Positions 42,519 through 52,386 of a stretch of DNA of 64,000 bases are shown in pieces; positions within the stretch are counted from its first letter, which is position 1, and each line of letters starts with the position of its first letter. The position numbers were made by a program, and so were the translations under genes. This DNA is from Clarkia xantiana subsp. parviflora (taxonomy: Eukaryota; Streptophyta; Magnoliopsida; Myrtales; Onagraceae): NCBI GenBank assembly GCA_036873135.1, contig JAPTYO010000059.1, forward strand, positions 5,821,066 through 5,885,065, in the 5' to 3' direction. Below the pieces are notes generated by a model. That model did no database searches. It saw only the letters and a list, made by a program, of their open reading frames with translations, and had not been told where the DNA came from.

Positions 42519-44821
42519 GGGCCCACAAGAAGTTCGAATGGTCCGACAAATGCGAGGAGGCGTTCCAGGCACTCAAGCAGCACCTCCGCACCCTTCCGCC
42601 ATTGGCGAAACCAGTCCCAGGCGAGCCGCTTTATCTCTATTTGGCTGTTTCTGATGTGGCTGTTAGTTCTGTTTTGATCAAAATTGTCAAGGGCAACCAA
42701 GTGCCTGTCTATTATGTAAGCAAGGCGTTTGCCAAGTCTGAAATAAATTATCCCGCTATTGAGAAGTATCTCTTTGCGTTGATTATTGCCGCTCGAAAGC
42801 TACGACCTTACTTCTATGCCCATGAAGTCACGGTATTGACTAATCAGCCCCTGAAGCACTTTTTGAACCGACCGGAGGCGTCGGGGAGACTGGTGAAATG
42901 GGCCATCGAGCTGACGGAGTTCCGTATTCATTTCGCTCCGAGAACTGCTATTAAGGGCCAGGCATTGGCAGATTTTATAGCCGAGTCTACGGCACCAGAT
43001 CTAGAAGTAACGGGTCCCGCAGAGGGGGCAACCATGGAAGAGGCCCCGATAGCAGAACAGGCCCCGATAACAGAACAGCCAAATGAGGAGAACACCTGGG
43101 AGATGTACACTGATGGTTCATCGAGTGTAGAAGGCTCGGGGGCAGGATTCGTATTGATACCGCCCGTTGGAGGCGAGCCCCTACGATATGCCTTGGCCTT
43201 GGCGTTCAAAGCCACCAACAATGAAGCAGAATACGAGGCTCTCATCACGGGTCTCAAGATTGCCAAGGGGACGGGGGTCGACCATCTAAAGGTGAAGTGT
43301 GATGCCAGCTTGGTTGTAAATCAAGTCCAGGGGAACTATGAAGCCAGGAGCCCGACAATGAAGAAGTATTTGCACGAGGTGCAGACTTTGAAGGGAAGCT
43401 TCAAAAGCTTCGATATCGAGGCGATCCCGAGGGAAGAAAACGCGGAAGCAGATGCCTTAAGCAAGTTTGCTCTGGGAGTGGCCCCCGAGGAGAATCGGAA
43501 GGTACATTTCCTAGAGAAGGTGATTATCTCAAACATTGATCCAGCGGAAATCTGCGCTATTGAGACAGGATCGGAGGAAGAAGAGAAGCCCACTTGGATG
43601 ACCCCGATGGTCACATACCTAACTACGGGGGCACTTCCAGATGACAAGGTAGCAGCTGTCAGGTTGCGTCGGATTGCGGACAACTACGCGATGGTGGACA
43701 ACCAGTTATACAAAAAAGGGTATGTAAAGCCTTTCTTAAAATGCGTGGCGGAACCCGACACGAATCGGATCCTGAGAGAACTACATGAGGGAGTCGCGGC
43801 CTGTCATGAAGGGGCCCGATCTCTTGTGAGGAAGGCACTGAACTTGGGCTACTATTGGCCTTCGATGAACAAGGAAGCGACAGCAATGGTCCGATCCTGT
43901 GATGCATGCCAGAGGTACGCTCCAAATATCGTGGCTCCCGTCGCGGACTTAATGCCCATCAGGAGTGCATGGCCGCAATGGGGGATTAACTTGGTGAGAC
44001 CTCTTCCCCAAGCGAAAGGTCAGTGCAAGTACTTGCTCGTGGCCATTGATTACTTCTCGAAGTGGATAGAAGCTAAGGCATTGGCCAAGACGACGGGGCA
44101 GCAGATCCTCAAGTTCCTTCAAACTCAGATCATATCCCGGTATGGGGTCCCTCGAGTATTGATTAGCGACAACGGCCCTCCGTTCAATGGGTCTCAATTG
44201 AAGGAGTACCTGGAGGAGTTGAACATTGAACATCGAACCGCTTCAGTCCGCCATGCTCAGACCAATGGCCAAGTAGAATCAGCCAACAAGATCGTGATGG
44301 ATGGCTTGAAGAAGAGAGTCTAGGCCTTGCAGGGCCACTGGCTGGATGAGCTCGAGAACGTGCTGTGGGCTGTTAGAACAACACCCAAGCAATCAACGGG
44401 GGAAACTCCGTTTGGCCTGGTCTGTGGCACGGAGGCAGTTGCTCCCGTGGAGATAGCGGTGGCGTCCCATCGCGCAAAATATTACGAGCCTCTGAAAAAC
44501 GAGGAAATGAGACGTCTAGACTTAGACTTACTCGAGGAAAAGAGATGGAAGGCTGATGAAGTCCAAGCTCGGATGCGTTTGGCAACAACCCGATATTACA
44601 ATCGGCGTGTCAAGTCCCGACAATTCTTCGTGGGAGAACTTGTCTGGCGGAGGAACGAGTTCGTTCATCAAGATCGGATCAACAAGTTATCACCGAAATG
44701 GGAGGGACCTTACAAGATCGTAGGGATGCCAGCACCCAATGCATACAAACTAGAGGACCTTGATGGCAAAACGTTGAAGCATTCCTTCAGTGGCGAACAC
44801 TTGAAGAAGTATCATGTTTGA
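42519..44821 (+). pseudogene. Tat-2 RNase H, second RNase H and integrase, interrupted
   Basis: Read in the shifted frame: degenerate RT-linked RNase H (YLAVSDVAVSSVL), archaeal-type RNase H (MYTDGSSSVEGSGAGF, NNEAEYEAL, EADALSKF), His2Cys2 domain and integrase core. TAG at 44321-44323 replaces a Tyr codon and separates the C-terminal 164 residues (44327-44821, with the chromatin-side domain WEGPYKIVGMP). The first integrase Asp (GIDLVGP in Tat-1) is Asn here (codon 43988-43990), the next Gly is Arg, and two residues before it are deleted. Integrase would be inactive even if translated. Confidence 0.92.
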
Positions 44822-44887
44822 TATTAGGTCGCCGCGAATGGCGCAAGTTATCTATCAGTCTGATGTAAGCAAAGCTTTGAATTATCA

Positions 44888-44893
44888 ATAAAA
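44888..44893 (+). promoter_or_regulatory. Candidate internal polyadenylation signal
   Basis: AATAAA within TATCAATAAAAGAAGTTGCTTCC, about 65 bases past the pol stop, matching the Tat-1 site at 8799. Confidence 0.4.
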
Positions 44894-44939
44894 GAAGTTG
44901 CTTCCGATCAAATTATTTTAGATTTATTCTAATTGTTAG

Positions 44940-45490
44940 TAAGACGTCCTGAAGGGCGCGACGAAAAGCCTTCCGAGGTACGATAAAAAGCCTTACGAGG
45001 TATGCGTAAGTCGTCTATATGATGCGGCCAAAAAGCCTTAACAGGTACGGACAAAAGCCCTACGGGGTACAAGTAAGTCGTCTTTATGATGCAACCAAAA
45101 GCCTAGGTACGAAAAGGCCCTGATGGGTCCGCGTAAGTCGTCTATATGATGCGGCCAAAAGCCTTAACGAGTATGAAAAAGCCTTAACAGGTCCGCGTAA
45201 GTCGTCTATATGATGCGGCCAAAAGCCTTAACAGGTACGAAAAAAGCCCTTAAAGGGTACGATTAAGGTCGTCTGATTTGGCGCGGTAAAAGCCCCAAGG
45301 GGTGTGAAAAACCATCTTGAAAGGTGCGAAAAATGGCCTTGCAAACCAGGGACGAGAAACCTTAAGTGGTGAAGTCCCGATTGGACGAGAAACCGTAAGT
45401 GGTGAAGTTTCGATAGGACGAGAAGCCTTAAGTGGTGAAGTCCCGATTCTATTTGAAACCTTAAGTGGTGAAGTCCCGAATAAAGCGTCG
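44940..45490 (+). repeat. Tandem repeats in the Tat-2 3' untranslated region
   Basis: First, units of about 60-67 bp with GTAAGTCGTCTATATGATGC at 45006, 45073, 45133 and 45197 and AAAAGCCTTAACAGGTACG between them. Then four units of about 33 bp with CCTTAAGTGGTGAAGTCCCG (45359-45490). The phrase CTTAAGTGGTG is shared with the Tat-1 array, so the two arrays derive from a common seed but have been rebuilt. Confidence 0.85.
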
Positions 45491-45686
45491 GAAGGACGTA
45501 TGGAGCCACCTCAAATGGTGCATCGGAACGTTCTGAGTAACGAATTTAAAGCCGCTTTAGATAAGCGCAAACGATTATCGAGACCAAAACAGATGACAGA
45601 AATCCCTTATATAAAGGCTCAAAGGCCTAGGAGTTCGGATACAAAAAACGAAGGAGAAAGACTACAAGGACTAAAAAGATGTAACA

Positions 45687-48391
45687 TTAGACTTGGTCCT
45701 TGTTGGAAGATGGGTCCTCAGCAGCATCGGATGGAGCAAGGTTCGGAGGAGCCTGGGCAGAAGGCTCCGCAGCTGGCAGAGTCGGGTCCACGGTAGCGGC
45801 CTCTTCACTCTCCGCGGGGAGGTTGAAGTACTTCTCCGCGACGGGGGCGAGAGTCTCGGACTTCGTGAAGTCGATGGAATCCGGGTAGGCTGTATAGAGC
45901 TCTTCGACGGCGTTGTATAAAACATCCTCCATCTCGGACTTGCAGAACTCTACAGCAGCCATCTTGAATTCTTCAGAATTCCGATACTCCGCGCGGCCCT
46001 GCAGGCGGCCCTCCTCGAGGCCTTGAGCCTTTGCCTCAGACAGCTTCGCAGAGAACTCAGCCCTCTCGGCCTCAAACTTCGCCTTGGCCTCCGCGAGAAG
46101 ATCCGCGAAGACGTCCTTCTCATGAATGAGCTGCCTCTTCTCCGCCTCATTCCGCTGCTGCTCCACCTGGACCATCTTCCGCTCCCGACGCATGACAGCC
46201 TCATGATCTTGAACCTGCTTGAGCAGGCCCGAAGCCATGTCGTCGAGGAGACCCTTCTCCTTGGCCATCTTGTTCTTGGCCGCCACCGCCTCGTCGAGCT
46301 CCACCTGAAGCTTGGCTAACGCATCAGGGTCCGACTTAGCTTCAGCCTCCTCCAAAGCACTCTTCATAGCTAAGGCGATGGCGAAACAACGCTGCTGGTC
46401 CGCAGTTTCCTAAGGCGAAGGGAAAAGAGATTAGAATTCGATGGTCGAAAGCAGAAATAAGGAAGATAACAAACAAAGGTAAAGTATTACCTCCATCCGA
46501 CGGACGGCCATGGAGCGGAACTCCTCTTCGATGTCCTCCCGCGTCAAGCAAAGCGGCTGTCTCAAAGAGGGAGGAATTGACCCTGCCAGCAGATGCAGGG
46601 CCAAGTCAGGCTGAAGATTATCCCGTCGAATTGAAAACCCTTGGAGGGATTCAATCGGACGCCAGGGAACCGTCGCCTGGTCGGGGGTGTAAATCTTGTA
46701 AACATCATCCATCGGAAGACGAGGGATAACCTCGGCATTATCGGTGGGAGGAGCTACCTCGGTCGGAAGAGGCTCGGGAGTAGGAGTGCGAAAAGCAGGA
46801 GGAGGACTTCGGGACACGTCCCTCACGGCGGGCCTCATGTTCCTTGGCCCCGACCTTACGCGGGGAAGCAGGCCCCCCTCGTCAGGTTCTTCGACGGAAG
46901 GAGAGGCCTCCAAGTCAGTCACCCGACGGAACTGGGCATCCGTCGGGGCATCCTCCAGCATCAGTTCTTGCGGAGCCGCAGTCTCCGCTGGAGTGGCAAC
47001 CTTCGTCGGAACAGGAGTCTCCGATGGACCTGCGGTGGCAGGACGAACATAGTCAGGAAGAATTCCGCCAGGACACCAGAGAATTTGACGTTCGACATGC
47101 TGGTCTTTCCCAAAGAAGTTGTAATATCCCGCCTTGAGAACGCGGGGAACTTTTCCTTGAAGGATGTATTTAATTTCCCGAACTCGCGATTCCCGATCAG
47201 CGGGGATAAACTCCTTGGGAACTAATTTCTTATATCTTTTAATTGCACGACGAACGTGCTTACCTTCCTCGACGGTAGTGGCCCCGAAGGCCCGATCTAT
47301 CTCCCCCCTCCTGGTCTTCTTGGCCCCGACCTGCTCTTCGGTGGGAGGAGCAGCAGACAGAGGAGTGGAAGAGGAAGCGCCTTTCTTCACCAACTTTCGC
47401 TTCCGCTTGGAGCCACTCTGGACGGCATCAGTCTCGCCCTGCTTCATAATGAGATGAGTCAGCAGAGAAGCCTTCTTGGCTGCAAAAGTAAAAGACAAGA
47501 TGGTTAGAAGTATTACCCTGATGACCAAATCTTTGGAAACAGAGTCGAGGAGTCGGACTCCGATAATAATCAAGTCCTTCTCCTGGAGCTTGTTGGCGTC
47601 GAGGGGTATGAAGTTGTCTCCCCAACGGTAGAGCTGAACCATTTGGAGGGTGTTGAGGTCATCCTCAGTGTAGTCTAGGAGCTTGGGGGCAGGGTCCGCC
47701 ACGACCTCCCGCTGAGGCCACGGGACAGAGCTGTGTTGGACGAAGAAGTAGTACTTCTTCCATCCGCTGTTGTCAGACCCTGAATAGCGAATCAACACCC
47801 GATCTTTGTGGAACTTCCAAGTTTCGCTATCCCAGCCGAAACGTGAAAGTTGCTCCTTGGTCCACTTGGGGAGTCGGGGGGAGAAGGAGCAGACACCAGC
47901 TTTGTTGCATTTCATGCCGTAGAAGGTGCGGAAAAGTAGTAGACTGTACGTCCACTGCTGACGGTGGCATAAGAGTTGAAAGGCATTCCACACGCGGATG
48001 GCGTGTGGAGAGAAGGTACAAGGATGCGTTTGGTAGAAGTTGCACATCTCCACCAAATTTCCGTAGAAGGGGAACCGAATCCCCGCGCTTATTTGTCCGG
48101 CGGAGACGAACACTTCCCCTGCCCGAGGATGCGTAACGATGTGCTTCCTTCTGACGGCAGGCTGAGACTCATACGGGAAACGAGGTTCCCAATCTGAGTT
48201 AATACACCCCTCTCTAAGGGCAACCTCATATGAAGCCTCAGAAATCTCATTGACAGCAAATTCAAAAGTGAAATGAGCCCTAGCCTCAGAACTAGCTTCG
48301 TCTAAAATGGTTACAAACAAGAAGATTTGAGAAAAGGAGAACAAACATCAAGTAAATCATGAAAACATAGAAAGAAGCCCTTACCAGACAT
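45687..48391 (-). CDS. Tat-2 antisense extra gene, four exons, about 820 residues
   Basis: Exon 1 48391-48385 (ATGTCTG), exon 2 48301-47517, exon 3 47438-46491, exon 4 46409-45687. Introns of 83, 78 and 81 nt are GT-AG and the sum is exactly 821 codons with the stop. The start is the same tiny exon as in Tat-1. Exon 2 carries the conserved domain (SPHAIRVWNAFQLL, FRTFYGMKCNKAGVC, YYFFVQHSS, QLYRWGDNFIPLDANKL). Exon 3 has basic clusters (SKRKRKLVKKG, AKKTRRGEID), then a Pro/Thr-rich stretch. Exon 4 is a long coiled coil (EAKSDPDALAKLQVELDEAV, EKGLLDDMASGLLKQVQDHE) with an acidic tail ending SSNKDQV. No stop or frameshift. Intron 2 is a multiple of three with no stop, so it may be retained. Function unknown. 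Confidence 0.8.
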
Positions 48392-48535
48392 GATTGGTGA
48401 TCGGTGAGGAAAGATGAAGGAAGATTGAAAGAGCTGAATGCCTGGGATCACTGGAGCAGCAGGAAGAACTTGGAGGAGAAGCTTCGAATGCAAGAACAGC
48501 GGAAATCGAGAGAGTGCAGAAGAAGTGAATAATGC

Positions 48536-48556
48536 CAGGGTTTTAGCTTTTATAAG
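48536..48556 (-). promoter_or_regulatory. Predicted antisense promoter of the Tat-2 extra gene
   Basis: The minus strand reads CTTATAAAAGCTAAAACCCT: a TATA box followed by a telo-box-like AAACCCT, about 165 bases upstream of the ATG at 48391. Tat-1 has the same arrangement at 12357-12370. Confidence 0.55.
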
Positions 48557-49059
48557 CAAAAAGACAACTGGAGGGACTTAATCTTGGCCGTTGAAGATGA
48601 AGCGATTCGATCATAATCGTTGAAATCATGGAGACGGTACGGAAGAGATAGCTGGATGGGCTTGATCTGCACCGTTGAAGAGGAAACGACACGATCTTAA
48701 TCGTCGAGATTATAGGTACGGAAGGGACGTGAGTGACGTCACAGCTGCCTTTTTCAGAAAGCAACAGTCACGCCGGTTTAAACGTCGTTCCCTTATCCCC
48801 AGGCATTTAATGCTACAATAACCGAGGAGTCTCCTCGGATTTGACAACTGTCCATGGGGGTCTGGTAGGCCCAAGGTAATCATGAGTGAGAAACTTTTTC
48901 ATATAGCAATTGTGTGCAAGGCAAAAGCCTCCGACAGAGGTATCAAGAAATGTAAAGATAAAAGCCCCCGACGGCGGTATCGGGAGGTGTGAAGACAAAA
49001 GCCTCCGACAGCAAGATCAGAGGATCAGAACTGAAAGACACGGCGAACTAAAAGTACCC

Positions 49060-49076
49060 CATGTCTTGGGGGCAAA
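49060..49076 (+). other. Polypurine tract of Tat-2
   Basis: CATGTCTTGGGGGCAAA directly before the 3' LTR. Confidence 0.8.
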
Positions 49077-49866
49077 TGATGGGTTCCGATGTAATCGTTA
49101 GCCCCGTTAACAGCCAATGGACGGCGAACAGGTCCAGTGGGCCTCGTGAAAAGCCTGAAAGGCCCAGAGGCCCAGTACGAAGGGTCTCGACTTAAGCGGT
49201 CCCGACATCAGAGCTGAATGCTCCCGACAAGAAGCCTCTGAGTAGGCCCCGATATGCCTTAGTAAAGGCCACGACGCGCCTTAGTAAAGGCCCCGATATT
49301 ATAGCCCCGCAGAGGCTGGACCTGTCCCGTAGAGACTGAAGGTCCTGGGTGGTGATCTAGAACGAGACAACTCTGGAGTCCCCGACAGGAGTCGAGACTT
49401 GTGATCAGAGGATAAAGACCGAGAAACCCGCCTACTAGATAGAGTAGTGGGAGACGGTTAAAGATATAGATAAGTCCCCCGAGATACGCAGGGCGTGCCC
49501 GAGATACGCGGAAGTATGGGCAAGATACGCGGAGCGTGGGGCGAGATATACGGAATCCCAACCGAGATACGCAGAATCGTGGCGAGATACACAGAATCAT
49601 GGGCAAAACGGCCAATCACGGTCACAGGTAACTGAGTAACTTCCCCTCCTATATAAAGGAGGAAGTTACCTCAGAAAACGATCATCTGATGCTCTCTAAT
49701 ACGCACGTAGAATACTGCTGCCACCCCATTGATTGTATACTCATTTAAGCATCGGAGAGGGATTCTGGGTCACCACCCAGGTCATCCCCTTTTGTAGGAT
49801 TACGCGGAGCTCAGGAGTCCAAACTTTCCGTCAAGGACGTAACGGAGCTTCGCCCGTGATCCAACA
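49077..49866 (+). repeat. 3' LTR of Tat-2
   Basis: 790 bp, about 6 differences from the 5' copy. TATA box at 49649-49657. Confidence 0.97.
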
Positions 49867-49871
49867 TCATC

Positions 49872-50436
49872 CATCTTCTTTTTCATTAGAAAATGAGTAA
49901 AAAAAAACTTACTAATAGTATTAATTAGTATAGCTTCCCAGTGGCGGGTGTAGGAATTTTGACAACGGGGGACAAATTTTTTTTTTTTTTACAAACATTC
50001 AGTAATAACAAAAAATTGCCACAAAAAGAAAGATGATTGAAAAATGCATAAAGTCACACTATATATTAAAGTGTAATGCATTATACATTTTGATAATAAA
50101 ACTAAATACTCAAACTCTATGTTTACTTCATTAAATCGATAGTTGTAGATAACCACTTAATATTTATTTATATTATCAAAATAGACATTATGTTACACAT
50201 AAGCAATATATAACAACGTATTATCTAACCTTTTTTTTTCGGTAAACATATTATCTAACATCAATATAGTTCATGAACACACTTAATTGCTGCATGCTTC
50301 TCTCTATATTCTCTGGGCAACATGTACATGTCTTTTTTAAATAATCAGCAATAAATGGGGACAATTTGTCCCCATTCATTCAACGTAGAGCCGACACTGT
50401 TTCCCACTCGGCGAGGAGGCAAAACACTTAAGTAAT
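49872..50436. other. AT-rich stretch without recognisable features
   Basis: It contains a poly-T tract near 49978-49990. No gene or transposon terminus is seen before the CACTA end at 50437. Confidence 0.5.
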
Positions 50437-50494
50437 CACTACAAGAAAATATACCTTTAGTGGTAAATAATTTGTGATCAGTACTTATAGTTAC

Positions 50495-51461
50495 TAAGGG
50501 CACGTTTGATTGCCGGTATTGCGATATCCTAATACCGGTATTAGCTAATACATGCTTAGCTAATACAATGTTTGATTGAGTCATGTATTAGGATATCCTA
50601 ATACAATGTTTGAATGAACTTTGTATTAGGATATCCTAATACAATGACTAAAAGACCTAAATACCCTTACTTGCATTTTCAATGAAGATATATTTTACAT
50701 ATGATTAATTTAACAAAGATAAAATTTAACAAAAAAAAGTAACTTCAATTATTTAAAATAATATTTTTCATAAAAAAAATCAAATGTATGTATAAATAGT
50801 AAAAACTATTTTTGCTATTGTATAAATATGTATATATATAACGAAAAATAATACAAAAAAATTGAAAAAAGTGATTAGCCCGACCCGGCCCGTTCTAGCC
50901 GGGCCTAGCCCGAACTAAACCAAAGCAACATAAAGCAACCCGACCCGAACAGCCCGAATTGCTCAGCCCGGCCCGAACCGCACAGCCCGAACCGAATTGA
51001 CCTGGCTGGCCCGAACCACCCAGCCTGGCCCGAACTGACCAGCCCAGCCCGAATCACCCAGCCCGGCCCGAACTGACCAGCCCAGCCCGAATCACCCAGC
51101 CCGGCCCGAACCGACCATCTCGGCCCGAACCGCCCAGCCCGGCCCGAGCCGCCCAGCCCGGCCCGAACATGACTCGGCCCGACCCGTGTCCGAAGTTTCG
51201 ATGTAAACGGGGTCCGGCCCGAAGGTACGATGTAAACAGTGAGAGTTTGCCATATATTATAAGGGTAAATTGGTAATTAGGAGATTGGTATTAGCTAATG
51301 CTTTACTTTTAGATGGTATTAATTAATACCAAATTCCTTCTATAATTGAGTATTAGCTAATACCAAGTATTAGCTAATACCAATACCAAGTTGACACAAA
51401 CACGGTATTAGCTAATACCGGTATTAGGATATCGCAATACCGGCAATCAAACGTGCCCTAA
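50495..51461. mobile_element. PIF/Harbinger-type (Tourist-like) element
   Basis: The element is 50498-51458 (961 bp), with near-perfect inverted ends of about 55 bp starting GGGCACGTTTGATTGCCGGT, flanked by TAA on both sides (50495-50497 and 51459-51461), the PIF/Harbinger duplication. It is non-autonomous. A GC-rich minisatellite lies inside. Confidence 0.85.
50876..51190. repeat. GC-rich minisatellite inside the PIF element
   Basis: About 15 degenerate units of 17-20 bp, consensus CAGCCCGGCCCGAACCG. Base composition is sharply different from the AT-rich element around it. Confidence 0.85.
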
Positions 51462-51560
51462 ATAATTTTCGGTTAGTGACCAAATATAAATTATGATCAC
51501 CGGAACATGTTAGTGACGATTAAATTCCATATATTTTGTTACTAAGTCCAAAAAATTCAC

Positions 51561-51905
51561 CAATAATTAATTGCTAAAAGACATGATTAAATTACACCGA
51601 TTTTTCATTATTCCAATACATTTAATAAAAGAAAATAACAAAAAAAGGATTGCAAATTTTATTTGTGTTGACAAAGAAGATCTATACGGTTAACCAAACA
51701 TTAGAAATACAAATCTAGAGTTAACTATAATTGTTTAATAGGCAATAATATATTATATTTGTTATAATTAATTTATTTATTCTTGAATCAGTTATAGTTT
51801 ATTGATATATAATATTCTATTCATGAATAGAGATTTACTATATATATACAATTTGTAGCGATTGTATATAGAGAAATGATAAAATAGGAATTAATGAGAA
51901 ATAAT
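51561..51905. other. AT-rich stretch without recognisable features
   Basis: Nothing is recognised between the CACTA remnant and Copia-C. Confidence 0.5.
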
Positions 51906-52110
51906 TTATGCGTGTTGAGTTCTTGGAATTCCACTTACTAGATGTCCATTCTTAAGTAAGAAATGGATTCTTGAAGTAGAAAAGATGATCCACGAAGCTG
52001 AAGTTGCAAATCCACACTTGAACAAGGTGAATGTTAAGGCAAAACTTCAAAGAAACTTGGTCTTCTTTAGCTTTGTGGTTGTGCCGCCATTTGAGGTGGC
52101 TCTGATACCA
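51906..52110 (-). repeat. Second copy of Copia-C primer site and leader beyond the 3' LTR
   Basis: 205 bases identical to 57372-57576, starting TGGTATCAGAGCCACC on the minus strand. These belong downstream of a 5' LTR, so a second, truncated Copia-C unit follows in tandem. Confidence 0.85.
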
Positions 52111-52386
52111 TATAAGCTTTAGTTGGTTGAATCATTTGTTGATTGATAATTAGGGATTACAATGCAATAGGTAAACTATATATACTAGGTGATAGGGATC
52201 ACCAACTAGGACTAACTATCCTATGTGCCTAACTTGGTGCACCAAGGTGCATACACCATGTAACATGTACTACATGATATATGCACCATATAATAGCCTT
52301 ATGTAATCATCTAATGACATGATGGAAGTAAATGCAAGTGTAAGTAACAAGATGCAATGTGAGCATATCAACTTATATACTCTATA
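52111..52386 (-). repeat. 3' LTR of Copia-C
   Basis: 276 bp, identical by eye to 57577-57852. The polyprotein stop codon lies in its first bases. Confidence 0.9.

Larger units (their letters stand above)
38324..49866 (+). mobile_element. Tat-2: Ty3/gypsy LTR retrotransposon, Tat lineage, structurally complete
   Basis: Two 790-bp LTRs (38324-39113 and 49077-49866), TG...CA ends, and an exact 5-bp duplication TCATC (38319-38323 and 49867-49871). The LTRs differ at about 6 positions (under 1%), so insertion is recent. Internal order is as in Tat-1: gag, protease, reverse transcriptase, two RNase H domains, integrase, tandem repeat, convergent antisense gene, polypurine tract. The sense frame has two stops and one frameshift, and the integrase has lost a catalytic Asp. 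The antisense gene is intact. Confidence 0.96.
50437..51560. mobile_element. CACTA transposon, left end, interrupted by PIF/Harbinger
   Basis: CACTACAAGAAAATATACCT (50437-50456) is the standard CACTA terminus, followed by subterminal TTAGTGGTAAATAATTTGTG-like repeats that resume after the PIF insertion (GGTTAGTGACCAAATATAAA at 51472). No matching right terminus is found, so it is truncated and its right limit is approximate. No transposase. Confidence 0.6.
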
